From Shimia sp049116215 (GTDB lineage: Bacteria > Pseudomonadota > Alphaproteobacteria > Rhodobacterales > Rhodobacteraceae): a stretch of DNA of 64,000 nucleotides. Positions 1 through 8,600 of this stretch are shown here, one piece after another. Where the stretch lies: NCBI RefSeq assembly GCF_049116215.1, contig NZ_JAGDZB010000006.1, positions 1 to 64,000 on the forward strand, in the 5' to 3' direction. A program made the translations under genes and the position numbers. Positions within the stretch are counted from its first letter, which is position 1; every line of letters starts with the position of its first letter. Below the pieces are notes generated by a model. It was not told the origin of the DNA, did not search any database, and saw only the letters and a list, made by a program, of their open reading frames with translations.

Positions 1-11
1 ACAGACTACGG

Positions 12-38
12 AAAGGCCGCCCTATGGGCGGCCTTTTT
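12..38 (+). terminator. Rho-independent terminator of a gene upstream of the window
   Basis: GGCCGCCC (15-22) pairs perfectly with GGGCGGCC (26-33) around a TAT loop, and a run of five T follows. AAA at 12-14 can extend the stem. No gene in the window ends here, so it should belong to a plus-strand gene to the left of base 1. Confidence 0.85.
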
Positions 39-172
39 GCTTGTGATTTGGAAACGATTGTTCCGAAATCCGCCACATTCCCTTTTTCCGCCATGTTTTG
101 CCCGCATTTGCCCGTCAGATTGGCGCCATGCCGGGGGGCAATCATGCGCAGACTGCGAAAGGAAGCATGGAA

Positions 173-1174
173 ATGGGTTGGGTTTACGAGGTTTGGGCCG
201 CACTTAAGTTTATGTTTTGGGGCTGGGAATCGCGTTTGGCGGTGTTTTTTCTCTGCACCACAATTGTGATGGTGTTTGGTATTTGGCTTTATCGTGGACG
301 CCCTACCAGTTTTGCGACGTTTTTGTTTCCGCGTGAGGTGTACACCCACAAATCCAACATCATCGACATCCAGATTTTTGCCATCAACCTGCTGCTTGGC
401 GTGGCCGGTATCTTTGGCGCGGTGCTGTTCACACCCATTGTGGCAAAAGTGATGTTGTCCAACTTCATTGGATGGCAAGGCACGCCGTTCCAGCCATTGG
501 ACGTGACCTGGGGCCGCAGCGCGCTGGCGACGTTGATCATGATCCTGGCGATGGATTTCTGCAAATACTGGGCGCATTACATCCATCACGAAAGCAAGAT
601 TCTGTGGCCGTTCCACGCGCTGCATCATTCCGCCGAGGTGATGACGCCACTGACCGCCAACCGCAACCACCCTGTGTTCCTCCTCATTCGCAACCTGATC
701 TACAGTGTGGTGCTGGGCACGGTGCAGGCGCTGGTGCTGTTCCTGTTGATTGGTCAGATTGATCTGGTCACCATTGGCGGTGCAAATGCGGGCTACTTCC
801 TCTTCAACCTGCTGGGCGCCAACTTGCGCCACAGCCATGTGTGGCTGAGCTACGGGCCGGTTCTGGAGCATATCTTCATCTCCCCTGCGCAGCACCATGT
901 GCACCACTCCAGCGCCAAGAAACACTTCAACAAGAACTACGGCGAAGTGTTTGCGATCTGGGATTGGATGTTTGGCACGCTCTATGTGCCCAAAGGCTAC
1001 GAAAAGCTGCAGTTTGGCGTGGCCGATGGCAAAGGTGAGTTGATTGAACAGCCGCATGCCACTTTGAAAGACGCGCTGATCAAGCCTTTTGTGGAAAGCC
1101 TGGAAGAAGCCACCGGCATCGAGATGGTCAAGCGCAAGACCAAGGATGGCGTTGCGCCGGCTGAGGGACACTAA
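173..1174 (+). CDS. Sterol desaturase / fatty acid hydroxylase family membrane enzyme
   Basis: A 333-residue integral-membrane di-iron oxygenase of the fatty acid hydroxylase superfamily. Several hydrophobic segments surround the histidine clusters that ligate the metals: HYIHHE near residue 135, FHALHHS near 147, RNHP near 165, HSHVW, and QHHVHHS further on. The substrate cannot be told from sequence (sterol, carotenoid, ceramide or fatty acid are all known in the family). ATG 173 is preferred because AAGGA (159-163) lies nine bases upstream; ATG 167 is in frame but too close to it. The next gene starts one base after the stop, so the two are probably co-transcribed. Confidence 0.88.
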   Translation: MGWVYEVWAALKFMFWGWESRLAVFFLCTTIVMVFGIWLYRGRPTSFATFLFPREVYTHKSNIIDIQIFAINLLLGVAGIFGAVLFTPIVAKVMLSNFIGWQGTPFQPLDVTWGRSALATLIMILAMDFCKYWAHYIHHESKILWPFHALHHSAEVMTPLTANRNHPVFLLIRNLIYSVVLGTVQALVLFLLIGQIDLVTIGGANAGYFLFNLLGANLRHSHVWLSYGPVLEHIFISPAQHHVHHSSAKKHFNKNYGEVFAIWDWMFGTLYVPKGYEKLQFGVADGKGELIEQPHATLKDALIKPFVESLEEATGIEMVKRKTKDGVAPAEGH

Positions 1175-1175
1175 G

Positions 1176-2276
1176 ATGACCAAAGGCGTCTCTATTTGGC
1201 TGGATGTCTTGCGGGTGGTGGCCACGATTGTCGTGGTCCTTTCCCATTTAGCCTACCCGCGGTTCACCGGCACAGAGTACGCATTCCTGCGTGATTGGAA
1301 CGTGGGCAGCGATGCGGTGATTGTGTTTTTTGTCATGTCCGGCTGTGTAATTGCTTTCGCGGCTGATCGGGATGGCTCTGCCGGGCGGTTTGCCTTTAAC
1401 CGGGTGACACGGTTGTTAACCGTGATGGTGCCTGCGCTGATCCTGACGCTGGTGTTTGATGCACTTGGCACACGGATTGACGCAAGCGCCTATCCCAACG
1501 GGTTTTATCAGGCGTTGCCAGTGGGAGAGTTCCTGCTGCGTGGCGTGACCTTTACCAGTGAATGGGCGGCGTTCGAGCGCGTGCGTTTGGGCACCAATGG
1601 GCCGTTGTGGTCGCTGAGTTATGAGGCGGCCTACTACGCGCTGTTTGGTGTGGCACTGTTTGCGAAAGGTGTGGCGCGGGTGCTGGGCCTTGTGGCACTG
1701 GCGTGGCTGGCGGGGCTGAGTGTGCTTTTGCTGATGCCGGCCTGGTTGCTGGGCGTGGCTTTGTGGCAGTGGCTTAAGGCGGAGCGGGCCGGCGGGTATA
1801 CTTGGGCCATGGGCTGGGCCTTGGCGCTTGGCGGGCCGGCACTCTATTTGGCTGGGCAATTGGCTGGCATGCCGGAGGTCTTTGCAAGCCTAACCGCAGC
1901 GCAGCTTGGCGTGGCGGATGCGCGTATGGTGCTGGCGTTTTCTGACGAGTTTATCTGGAACTTTGTGATTGGTCTTTGCACGGTGATGCACGTGGTTGGC
2001 GTGGCGATCCTGAACCCGCAAAAGCTATGGGGCACGCGGGCCATCCGGTGGATGGCGGGGGCGACATTCTCGATCTACGTGACGCATTATCCAGCGCTGC
2101 ATTTGTTGGATGCGCTGCTGCCGGAGATGGTGGGCCGGGATGCGCTGTTGTTGAGCGGATCCATTGCGGTGGGGTTGCTGTTTGCACGCTATTTCGAGCG
2201 GCCAGTGAAGACCTTCCGTGCATGGATATTGCCGGTGATGCAGCGGTTTGAACGCCGTGTGGTACCGGCGTCGTAA
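1176..2276 (+). CDS. Acyltransferase 3 family membrane protein (OafA/YrhL type)
   Basis: A 366-residue polytopic membrane protein with the N-terminal signature of the acyltransferase-3 family: WLDVLRVVATIVVVLSHLA carries the Arg and His of the first helix, followed by about ten transmembrane segments and a C-terminal FERPVK motif. Members O-acylate surface glycans, lipids or membrane-derived sugars. Start ATG 1176 has GAGGGA just upstream, inside the end of the preceding gene. Coupling to a sterol-desaturase-like enzyme suggests modification of a lipid or envelope molecule (inference). The substrate is unknown. Confidence 0.88.
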   Translation: MTKGVSIWLDVLRVVATIVVVLSHLAYPRFTGTEYAFLRDWNVGSDAVIVFFVMSGCVIAFAADRDGSAGRFAFNRVTRLLTVMVPALILTLVFDALGTRIDASAYPNGFYQALPVGEFLLRGVTFTSEWAAFERVRLGTNGPLWSLSYEAAYYALFGVALFAKGVARVLGLVALAWLAGLSVLLLMPAWLLGVALWQWLKAERAGGYTWAMGWALALGGPALYLAGQLAGMPEVFASLTAAQLGVADARMVLAFSDEFIWNFVIGLCTVMHVVGVAILNPQKLWGTRAIRWMAGATFSIYVTHYPALHLLDALLPEMVGRDALLLSGSIAVGLLFARYFERPVKTFRAWILPVMQRFERRVVPAS

Positions 2277-2281
2277 GCCGA

Positions 2282-3013
2282 TTATCCAGCCAGGTTGGGG
2301 TTCTCGGAAGGCTTCCCTAGGGCGGCGTCGGCGACGTCGGTGATCTCGTCGAGCGACCGTTGCAAGCTGAGACGTAGGGCTTCGGTTTCCTCGTCGGTGG
2401 GTTTGCGTGGGACCTCGGCGGTCCACTCCTGACAGGTGATGATCCCGCGTGAGAACGGCAGGGGCAGCATTTGCTTGTCCCAGGTTGGCAGGCGCAGCAC
2501 GCGTTTTTGGGCAAAGGCCAAGGTGAACACGCGGGCGCCAGTCGAGCGCGCCCAAACCAGCGGCACGGTGGAGGCCACGCGGGCAGGGCCGCGAGGGCCG
2601 TCAGGCACGACGCCCAGCGAGCAGCCTTCGCGATAACGTTTCAGCACCTCGCGTGAGAGAGTCACATGGCGTTGATGGCTCGACATCGGAATGGTTTCCC
2701 AGCCAAGACGCACAAGGATTTGGCCCGCCAGCCTTCCAGCACGGGCGGCGGACGTGAGTGAGACCACGCGGGTGCCTTTTGGCGCGTTGACCATATAGGG
2801 GCCGAGAATCAGCCGTTGGTGCCACACGGTGGTGATCACGGCTTCGCCGCGTGCCAAGCAGGCGTCGAGTTCTTCACAGCCGGTGCGCTCAAACCGGGAG
2901 GTCTTGAAGGCGAATCGCACATAGGCCGCAAACATGCCCTCCACCGCGCTGTTCACACGTGGGCTATCGGCGATTTTCTTGCGCAAACGGTTGAGCGATT
3001 GCTTCAGCGACAT
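2282..3013 (-). CDS. DUF374 lysophospholipid acyltransferase-like protein
   Basis: 243 residues, with the family markers TTVWHQRLI (candidate catalytic His) and VVPDGPRGP near the middle, which identify DUF374, a relative of lipid A and glycerolipid acyltransferases. It has no clear signal peptide but an amphipathic N terminus, so it is likely membrane associated. Start ATG 3013 (MSLKQSLNRL) is chosen over an in-frame upstream extension because AAGAGG precedes it. It converges on the acyltransferase-3 gene with five bases between the stops. The acyl acceptor is unknown. Confidence 0.85.
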   Translation of the reverse strand: MSLKQSLNRLRKKIADSPRVNSAVEGMFAAYVRFAFKTSRFERTGCEELDACLARGEAVITTVWHQRLILGPYMVNAPKGTRVVSLTSAARAGRLAGQILVRLGWETIPMSSHQRHVTLSREVLKRYREGCSLGVVPDGPRGPARVASTVPLVWARSTGARVFTLAFAQKRVLRLPTWDKQMLPLPFSRGIITCQEWTAEVPRKPTDEETEALRLSLQRSLDEITDVADAALGKPSENPNLAG

Positions 3014-3139
3014 GGGGTCAAAACCTCTTGAGTGCGCACCTCTCATACAGGGGCAATTCAAAGCTGACCAGTCTGGCGATTTTTGCGCGTTTTACCTCTT
3101 GCCACCGGCGCGGCGGTGCCTTACGAAACACCCCACGTT

Positions 3140-3215
3140 AGGGGTATAGCTCAGTTGGTAGAGCGACGGTCTCCAAAACCGTAGGTCCCGGGTTCGAGCC
3201 CTGGTGCCCCTGCCA
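3140..3215 (+). tRNA. tRNA-Trp (anticodon CCA)
   Basis: A full cloverleaf can be drawn: acceptor arms AGGGGTA and TGCCCCT pair over seven positions, the D arm contains AGCTCAGTTGGTAGAGC, the anticodon loop CTCCAAA reads CCA, and the T arm is GGTTCGAGCC. The discriminator base is G, and the 3' CCA is encoded (3213-3215). In many bacteria trnW precedes secE-nusG, but here zapE follows on the opposite strand. Confidence 0.97.
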
Positions 3216-3240
3216 TTTCACACAAGATTTGGACACGTCT

Positions 3241-3262
3241 CAAAGCCCCCTCGGGGGCTTTG
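3241..3262 (+). terminator. Hairpin downstream of tRNA-Trp
   Basis: AAAGCCCCC and GGGGGCTTT form a nine-pair stem with a TC loop 26 bases after the tRNA. The following GTGTGTTG is only modestly T-rich, so this is a plausible but not perfect intrinsic terminator. Confidence 0.6.
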
Positions 3263-3289
3263 TGTGTTGTGGGTCAGCGCGGTGGCATA

Positions 3290-4354
3290 TTAGGCGTCTT
3301 TGCCCCAATCGACGTCCTGCATTTCACGCAGGCGGGAGGCGGTGCGTTCAAACTCAAAGATGCCTTCGCCCTCAAGGTAAAGCATTTCCGGCTCGGCGGC
3401 GGCGGAGCAGATCAGGCGGACCTTGGCTTCATAAAGCGCGTCGATCAGGGTCACAAAGCGTTTGGCTTCGTTGAAGTTGCTGCGGCTGAGGGTGGGGATG
3501 TCTTCAAGGATCAGCACCTTCACTGCATTGGCGATGGCGAGGTAGTCGCCGGGGCCAAGCATTTTCCCGCAGAGGTCAAAGAAGCTCGCGCGGCCAATGC
3601 CATTGCGGTAGGCGGGCAGGGTGACTTCGCGGCCCTTCACGGTGAGCACGAGGGGCTCGGCTGCGCCGCCGGTTAGGTCATCCCAGATGGCGCGGATTTG
3701 CGCGCGTGCTTCGGAGCCGGCTTGCACAAAATAGACCTGATTTCCGGCGAGGCGATTTTGGCGGTAATCCGTTGGGCTGACCAGCTCCCAACTGCGCATC
3801 TTTTCTTTGATCAGGGCAATAAAAGGCAGAAAAAGCTGGCGGTTGAGGCCGTTTTTGTAAAGATCATCCGGCACGCGGTTGGAGGTGGTGACAATCACCA
3901 CACCGGCGTCAAACAGTTGCTCAAACAGGCGCCCGACAATCATCGCATCGGTGATGTCGGTGATCTGCATCTCGTCAAAGGCCAGCACGCGCACGCTGTC
4001 GGCTACAGCCTTGGCGACGGGTTGCACGGTGTCTTCAATGCCTTCCGCACGGGCCTTGTGCATGGCCTCATGGATTTCCTGCATGAAAGCGTGGAAGTGG
4101 ACGCGACGCACGGGCACGGAGAGGCTGTCGACAAACAGGTCCATCAACATGGATTTGCCGCGACCAACACCGCCCCAAAGGTAGAGGCCACGCACTGGTT
4201 CTGGCGTGGCTTTGCGGAACCATTTTTTGGGGACGGGTTTGGACACCTCAGCGCGAATACGTTCCAGTTCCGGCAGCACCGCGACTTGAGCGTCATCGGC
4301 GTGCAGGGTTCCGTCAGCCACGCGGGCGGCGTAAATCTCGGGCAAGCTATCCAT
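3290..4354 (-). CDS. zapE: Cell division protein ZapE (AFG1-like ATPase)
   Basis: 354 residues, the usual length for bacterial ZapE/AFG1 ATPases. Walker A is GGVGRGKSMLMD (about residues 61-72), Walker B is VLAFDEMQI, and a sensor-like VTTSNR follows. In Escherichia coli ZapE modulates the FtsZ ring, and mitochondrial Afg1 assists turnover of respiratory subunits, so the protein probably acts at the membrane. Alphaproteobacteria often carry it near TCA-cycle genes, but here its neighbours are tRNA-Trp and a divergent MFS gene. Confidence 0.93.
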   Translation of the reverse strand: MDSLPEIYAARVADGTLHADDAQVAVLPELERIRAEVSKPVPKKWFRKATPEPVRGLYLWGGVGRGKSMLMDLFVDSLSVPVRRVHFHAFMQEIHEAMHKARAEGIEDTVQPVAKAVADSVRVLAFDEMQITDITDAMIVGRLFEQLFDAGVVIVTTSNRVPDDLYKNGLNRQLFLPFIALIKEKMRSWELVSPTDYRQNRLAGNQVYFVQAGSEARAQIRAIWDDLTGGAAEPLVLTVKGREVTLPAYRNGIGRASFFDLCGKMLGPGDYLAIANAVKVLILEDIPTLSRSNFNEAKRFVTLIDALYEAKVRLICSAAAEPEMLYLEGEGIFEFERTASRLREMQDVDWGKDA

Positions 4355-4428
4355 ACATGTCCCTTAGCCAATTGAGAGCGTGAGGAAAAGGGCCGCGCCG
4401 GACCCTATGACAGACTGTTATGAGCGGG

Positions 4429-4469
4429 TGAACAAATGCTGAATTGACCCGCGGTCGTTCATTTGTTCA
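4429..4469. promoter_or_regulatory. 10-bp inverted repeat in the MFS promoter region
   Basis: TGAACAAATG (4429-4438) and CATTTGTTCA (4460-4469) are perfect inverted copies separated by 21 bases. They lie between the divergent zapE and MFS genes, 32-72 bases before the MFS start. TTGACC at 4444 sits between the arms as a possible -35 element. The repeat could be a regulator operator or a leader hairpin. Confidence 0.5.
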
Positions 4470-4500
4470 GAGTCTGCCCTGCGCAAACAGGAGCAAGATG

Positions 4501-5742
4501 ATGAGTGCCAAGACCCCTTTGATGACCCCGGTTTTGATGGTGGGTTGTATCATCATCCTTGTGAGTTTTGCCATTCGGGCCAGCTTTGGTGTGTTTCAGA
4601 TCCCAATTGCCGAAGAGTTTGGCTGGTTGCGCAGTGAGTTTTCGCTGGCGATTGCGATACAGAACTTGGCGTGGGGTATTGGGCAGCCGATTTTTGGCGC
4701 CATTGCTGAGAAGGTTGGCGACCGGAAAGCCATCATTATGGGGGCGTTGACCTATGCGGCGGGGCTGGTCTTGTCGTCCTTCGCAGTGACACCCGAAGCA
4801 CATCAGATGCTTGAAATCCTTGTGGGATTCGGTGTCGCGGGCACCGGCTTTGGCGTAATCTTGGCCGTGGTTGGCCGAGCGAGTTCGGATGAGAACCGCT
4901 CCATGTCGCTGGCGATTGCCACAGCGGCTGGTTCGGCCGGTCAGGTGTTTGGGGCGCCGATGGCGGAATGGATGCTGTCGTTTATGTCTTGGCAGCAGAC
5001 CTTTGTGGTGTTTGCAGTCGCGATATTGGCGGTTTTGCTGCTTTTGCCAGCGATGCGGGCACCGGCAGCGGCGAGCAAAGAAGAGCTGCAGGAGAGCATG
5101 GGGGAGATCCTGACGCGGGCCTTTAAAGATCCGTCTTACACGTTGATCTTCCTTGGGTTCTTCAGCTGTGGTTATCAGCTCGCCTTTGTCACGGCGCACT
5201 TCCCGGCGATGATCACCGAGATGTGTGGGCCAATTGCGGCGGGCTCCACTCTGGCAAATATGGGGATCACATCGACTTCCACGCTGGGTGCGGTGGCGAT
5301 TTCTTTGATTGGTCTGGCCAATATTGGCGGCACCTTGCTGGCTGGTTGGGCAGGCAAGCACTTCCCGAAAAAGTACCTGCTGGCAGGGATTTACACGGGG
5401 CGCACATTGGCGGCGGCGATTTTTATACTGATGCCAATCACACCAATGAGCGTGGTTGTGTTCTCGATCGTGATGGGCTCGCTGTGGCTTGCGACCGTGC
5501 CGCTGACCTCCGGTCTGGTCGCGCATCTCTATGGGCTGCGCTATATGGGTACGCTTTATGGGATTGTGTTCTTCTCCCACCAGCTTGGCAGTTTCCTTGG
5601 CGTGTGGCTGGGTGGTCGGATGTATGACCTTTATGGCGATTATACGATGGTCTGGTGGATCGGTGTTGGAGTGGGCGCGTTCAGTGCAATTGTGCATCTG
5701 CTGATCCGGGAGAACCGGACGCCGGAGGCTTTGGCGGCGTAA
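4501..5742 (+). CDS. MFS transporter
   Basis: A 413-residue major facilitator with twelve predicted membrane helices. EKVGDRKA after helix 2 is the loop 2-3 signature of the superfamily, and a central hydrophilic loop near residue 195 separates the two halves. The fold resembles oxalate/formate-antiporter-like or monocarboxylate-type carriers, but the substrate cannot be assigned. CAGGAG at 4488-4493 supports ATG 4501 (or the adjacent ATG 4498). A 10-bp inverted repeat lies upstream and a dispersed 3'-end element follows the stop. Confidence 0.88.
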   Translation: MSAKTPLMTPVLMVGCIIILVSFAIRASFGVFQIPIAEEFGWLRSEFSLAIAIQNLAWGIGQPIFGAIAEKVGDRKAIIMGALTYAAGLVLSSFAVTPEAHQMLEILVGFGVAGTGFGVILAVVGRASSDENRSMSLAIATAAGSAGQVFGAPMAEWMLSFMSWQQTFVVFAVAILAVLLLLPAMRAPAAASKEELQESMGEILTRAFKDPSYTLIFLGFFSCGYQLAFVTAHFPAMITEMCGPIAAGSTLANMGITSTSTLGAVAISLIGLANIGGTLLAGWAGKHFPKKYLLAGIYTGRTLAAAIFILMPITPMSVVVFSIVMGSLWLATVPLTSGLVAHLYGLRYMGTLYGIVFFSHQLGSFLGVWLGGRMYDLYGDYTMVWWIGVGVGAFSAIVHLLIRENRTPEALAA

Positions 5743-5759
5743 GAAGCCGTGGGGCTTGA

Positions 5760-5805
5760 GTGGGGGTCAGCCCCCACACCCCCGGAGTATTTGTGGTCAG
5801 AAGAA
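5760..5805 (+). repeat. Dispersed 3'-end element, copy 1
   Basis: GTGGGGG (5760-5766) and CCCCCAC (5771-5777) form a hairpin, followed by CCCCCGGAGTATTTGTGG (from 5779). It lies directly after the MFS stop. This is the most divergent of four recognisable copies; the others are near 11324, 24949 and 48990. Confidence 0.65.
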
Positions 5806-5832
5806 GCGGGGGCGTTAACCCCCCCCAAACCC

Positions 5833-5876
5833 ACGTCGGTTTTACGTCGGTATCGCGGCTGTTTTGCGGAGGTGGG
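5833..5876 (+). repeat. 44-bp block of four degenerate 11-bp units, copy A
   Basis: The block reads as four 11-base units: ACGTCGGTTTT, ACGTCGGTATC, GCGGCTGTTTT, GCGGAGGTGGG. A second block with the same unit order is at 55745-55788. Here it lies between two convergent genes. The unit length is close to one helical turn. Confidence 0.7.
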
Positions 5877-5929
5877 GACATTTTGAGGCCGTTGCGGGTT
5901 AGCGCAGCGGCCTTTGCTTTAGGATCGGC

Positions 5930-6847
5930 TTAGGACTGGGCCGCCTGCCACTGATCCAGAATGTAACGGCTGGTCATCAGGTCGAGATGCGCGCCGCCGC
6001 CGTTTTTGAACAGGGTGATTTGATCGTCTGAGGTGCGGGTGAACCTGTCGAGGCTGTAGTAGTCCGCCAGCACGTCCTCGCGGGTGATCACGCCTTCGGC
6101 CAGCGGGATTTTCAACTCGCCAATGTGGTCCAGCGTGGTGTCGTAGCTGTCGACAAACAGGCTGGCGCGGGTGAGGGCGGTGTTGTCGATTTCGCGCATG
6201 TCGTGGCGGTAGGCACCGATCAGGTCGATGTGCTGGCCCGGTCGCAGCCAATCGCCGCGCAGGGTTGGCTCGGTGGACATGGTGGCGGAGGTCACGATGT
6301 CAGCCTCGCCAACGGCCTGTTCGAGATTAGTGGCGACTTTGAGGCCGTCAATTTCGGAGGCCATTTTTTCGGCGTTTGCCTGGGTGCGGTTCCAAACAGT
6401 GAACTCGGCGTCGGGGAAGACGGCGGAGTAGGCGGCGTGCAGGTTGCGGCCCACGGTGCCAGCACCGACGATCAAGATTTTGGAGCTGTCTGGACGGGCG
6501 AGGCGGCGGGCGGCCAAGAGGCTGTCGCCAGCTGTTTTCCATTTGGTGACAAGGTGGAAGTCGATCAGCGCAGAGAGGATGCCGTGGGCGTCGTCAAATA
6601 GCGTCACCGCGCCGTGGATCATCGGCACGTTCTGGGACGGGTTGTCCGGGAAGACGGTTGCAGATTTCACCGCGATGCCAAGCCCGTCGATCCAGGCCTG
6701 ACGTTGCAGCAGGGTGTCTTTGCCGCGGTAGAGGAAGCTGTCGGAGATTTCTGCTTTGGGCAGACTGTGGCCTGCGGCGAGCGCGTCCGTCAGGCCGAGC
6801 CAGTTGATGTTTTTTTCGCCCTCGTCAAAGGAGATGATTGTGGTCAT
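5930..6847 (-). CDS. Ornithine cyclodeaminase / mu-crystallin family protein
   Basis: 305 residues of the OCD/mu-crystallin family, an NAD(P)-binding Rossmann fold with ILIVGAGTVGRN near residue 124 and the substrate-side segment HLVTKWKTAGDSL just before it. Family members are ornithine cyclodeaminases, ketimine or pyrroline-2-carboxylate reductases and alanine dehydrogenases, so the exact reaction is uncertain. The ATG overlaps the stop of the upstream HAD gene (ATGA), and GAGGAGG inside that gene's end serves as ribosome site, so the pair is translationally coupled. Confidence 0.88.
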   Translation of the reverse strand: MTTIISFDEGEKNINWLGLTDALAAGHSLPKAEISDSFLYRGKDTLLQRQAWIDGLGIAVKSATVFPDNPSQNVPMIHGAVTLFDDAHGILSALIDFHLVTKWKTAGDSLLAARRLARPDSSKILIVGAGTVGRNLHAAYSAVFPDAEFTVWNRTQANAEKMASEIDGLKVATNLEQAVGEADIVTSATMSTEPTLRGDWLRPGQHIDLIGAYRHDMREIDNTALTRASLFVDSYDTTLDHIGELKIPLAEGVITREDVLADYYSLDRFTRTSDDQITLFKNGGGAHLDLMTSRYILDQWQAAQS

Positions 6848-7467
6848 TTGGCTTCCTCCTCGGTGAGCAGGCCTTCGGATACCAGACGGTCGACCCAGCC
6901 TTGTGGGTGTTCAAACAGATGGGTTTGCCAGCCGCGCGCCTTGGCCGCTGCGATGTTTTCGGCGCGGTCGTCGGTGAACAGCAGGCGGTCCGGTGCAATG
7001 CCGCAGTCTTCCTCGACATGGGCGTAGATTGCCGGATCGGGTTTGATGAGCTTCAGGCGGCCGGAGACATATTCGCGGTCAAAGCGGTTGAGGAAAGGGT
7101 AGACCGCTTGTGACAGTGGGAAGTTGTCGTGGCCAAAGTTGGTCAGGGTGAAGACGGTCACACCTTTGTCGACCAGCGCATCGAGCAGGCGCACGGAATG
7201 GGGAATGGCCGGGGCGGCGAGGTCGTTCCAGTTGTCGTTCCACATGCGCAGCTCGGCCTCATATTCGGGATACTGCGGTATAAGGCTGTTGATCATGCCG
7301 GGCAGAGAGGCCCCGGCGTCGATCTGTTCATGGTGGTGGTGGATGTTGGTGTCGTCAAAGAAGGCTTTGCGGCGGGCTTCGCCGACGGTGCGGTCGTAGA
7401 AGTTTTCCGGCTGCCACTGGATCAGCACGTTGCCAATGTCAAAAATCACGGCGTCAATTTGCGACAT
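6844..7467 (-). CDS. HAD-IA family hydrolase (YihX-like)
   Basis: 207 residues. Motif I is FDIGNVLI (nucleophile Asp near residue 9), motif II is FTLTNFG, motif III is KLIKPDP and motif IV is LLFTDDRAEN, so all four HAD motifs are present. The DxG form of motif I, with Gly in place of the second Asp, is also seen in YihX-type sugar-phosphate phosphatases. The substrate is unknown. It is the first gene of a two-gene unit with the cyclodeaminase-like gene. Confidence 0.88.
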   Translation of the reverse strand: MSQIDAVIFDIGNVLIQWQPENFYDRTVGEARRKAFFDDTNIHHHHEQIDAGASLPGMINSLIPQYPEYEAELRMWNDNWNDLAAPAIPHSVRLLDALVDKGVTVFTLTNFGHDNFPLSQAVYPFLNRFDREYVSGRLKLIKPDPAIYAHVEEDCGIAPDRLLFTDDRAENIAAAKARGWQTHLFEHPQGWVDRLVSEGLLTEEEAK

Positions 7468-7548
7468 AATTTGCCCCTGAAAGAATGGTTTGCGCTGACC
7501 TTAGTGGGCGCAGTGTGGGGCGCAAGTGGGGAATGCGTTGGGACGGGC

Positions 7549-8511
7549 TTAGCGGCGCACGCGGGGGCGGTCCGGCACCGGTGCGTCGCTCACTTTGGCT
7601 TCGCGCCAGAACACAAACAGGCCTGCGCCGATGATGAGGGTCATGCCGATCCAGGTCGTAGGTGCCGGCCATTCGCCAAAGATCACGATACCAAAGATCA
7701 CCCCGACCGGCAGGGCGGCGTACTCCAGTGGGGCAATCAGGCTGGCCTCTGACACGCGGTAGGCTTGGGAGATGAAGAAGCCGCCAAAGGCGATGGAGCA
7801 GCCGAGCAGAAACAGGATGGGCCAGTCGGAGGTGGCGGGCCAATGCCAGGCGCGCAAAAGGAAGCTGATCATTTCGCCGCCCGCGTTTTCATAGGCTCCA
7901 TGGCCCAGCAGCAGGCCGACACAGGCGGAGACCACAATGAAGACGATTTGGATGAACACGGCCATGGTGGCGGCGCTGTCGGTGGTGCCGATCTTGCGGG
8001 TCAGCACGTGCAGAAGCGCATAGGCTACGGCGGAGACCAAGGGCAGCAACAGCGCGATGTTGAAGTCCGCGGCGCCGGGGCGGATCATGATCAGCACGCC
8101 AATCATGCCGGCGGCGACGGCGGCCTTACGGCGCGGGCCGATGATCTCTCCCAACAAGACGGCGCCAAAGAGCGTGATCAGCAGGGGCGAGATAAAGAAC
8201 ACTGCCATGGCGTCCGCCAATGGGAGCACAGCGAGACCAAGGAAGAAAGTGGTGTTGGCAAAGACCACACAGAGGCCGCGCAGCCCGTGCATCCCGAGGC
8301 GTTTGGTGCGTAGGGCTGAGATCCCGCCCTGAAATGGCACAATTACAACCAGCAAAATTGCCAATCCAATCAGCGAGCGGGTCAGCACAATCTGGTGCAG
8401 CGCGTAGTCGCCGGAGAGGAATTTGATTGCCGCGTCGTTGATCGAGAAAAAGAAGGTCGCGATCAGGGCGGAGAGCGGGCCAACAGGCAGGGAAGTGCGG
8501 GGTTGAGACAT
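7549..8511 (-). CDS. DMT superfamily (EamA) transporter
   Basis: 320 residues with ten hydrophobic helices in two five-helix EamA repeats, beginning PLSALIATFFFSINDAAIK. Such proteins are usually metabolite or amino acid exporters. The C-terminal tail is short and basic. It is preceded by an intergenic region shared with the divergent ArsR gene. The substrate cannot be read from sequence. Confidence 0.88.
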   Translation of the reverse strand: MSQPRTSLPVGPLSALIATFFFSINDAAIKFLSGDYALHQIVLTRSLIGLAILLVVIVPFQGGISALRTKRLGMHGLRGLCVVFANTTFFLGLAVLPLADAMAVFFISPLLITLFGAVLLGEIIGPRRKAAVAAGMIGVLIMIRPGAADFNIALLLPLVSAVAYALLHVLTRKIGTTDSAATMAVFIQIVFIVVSACVGLLLGHGAYENAGGEMISFLLRAWHWPATSDWPILFLLGCSIAFGGFFISQAYRVSEASLIAPLEYAALPVGVIFGIVIFGEWPAPTTWIGMTLIIGAGLFVFWREAKVSDAPVPDRPRVRR

Positions 8512-8600
8512 GGGCGCAGAAGGGCGGGATTCGCTGGCGAGGTCTAGGTCAAAAACGACCCTCGCGGGAAAAGCTGTTGATTTGATTGCGTTTAAAGATG

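Noticed and set aside
4459..5697. 412-codon open frame antisense to the MFS gene
   Set aside because: Its translation is rich in His, Gln, Arg and Thr with no hydrophobic core or motif. It mirrors the codon bias of the MFS gene and has no ribosome site.
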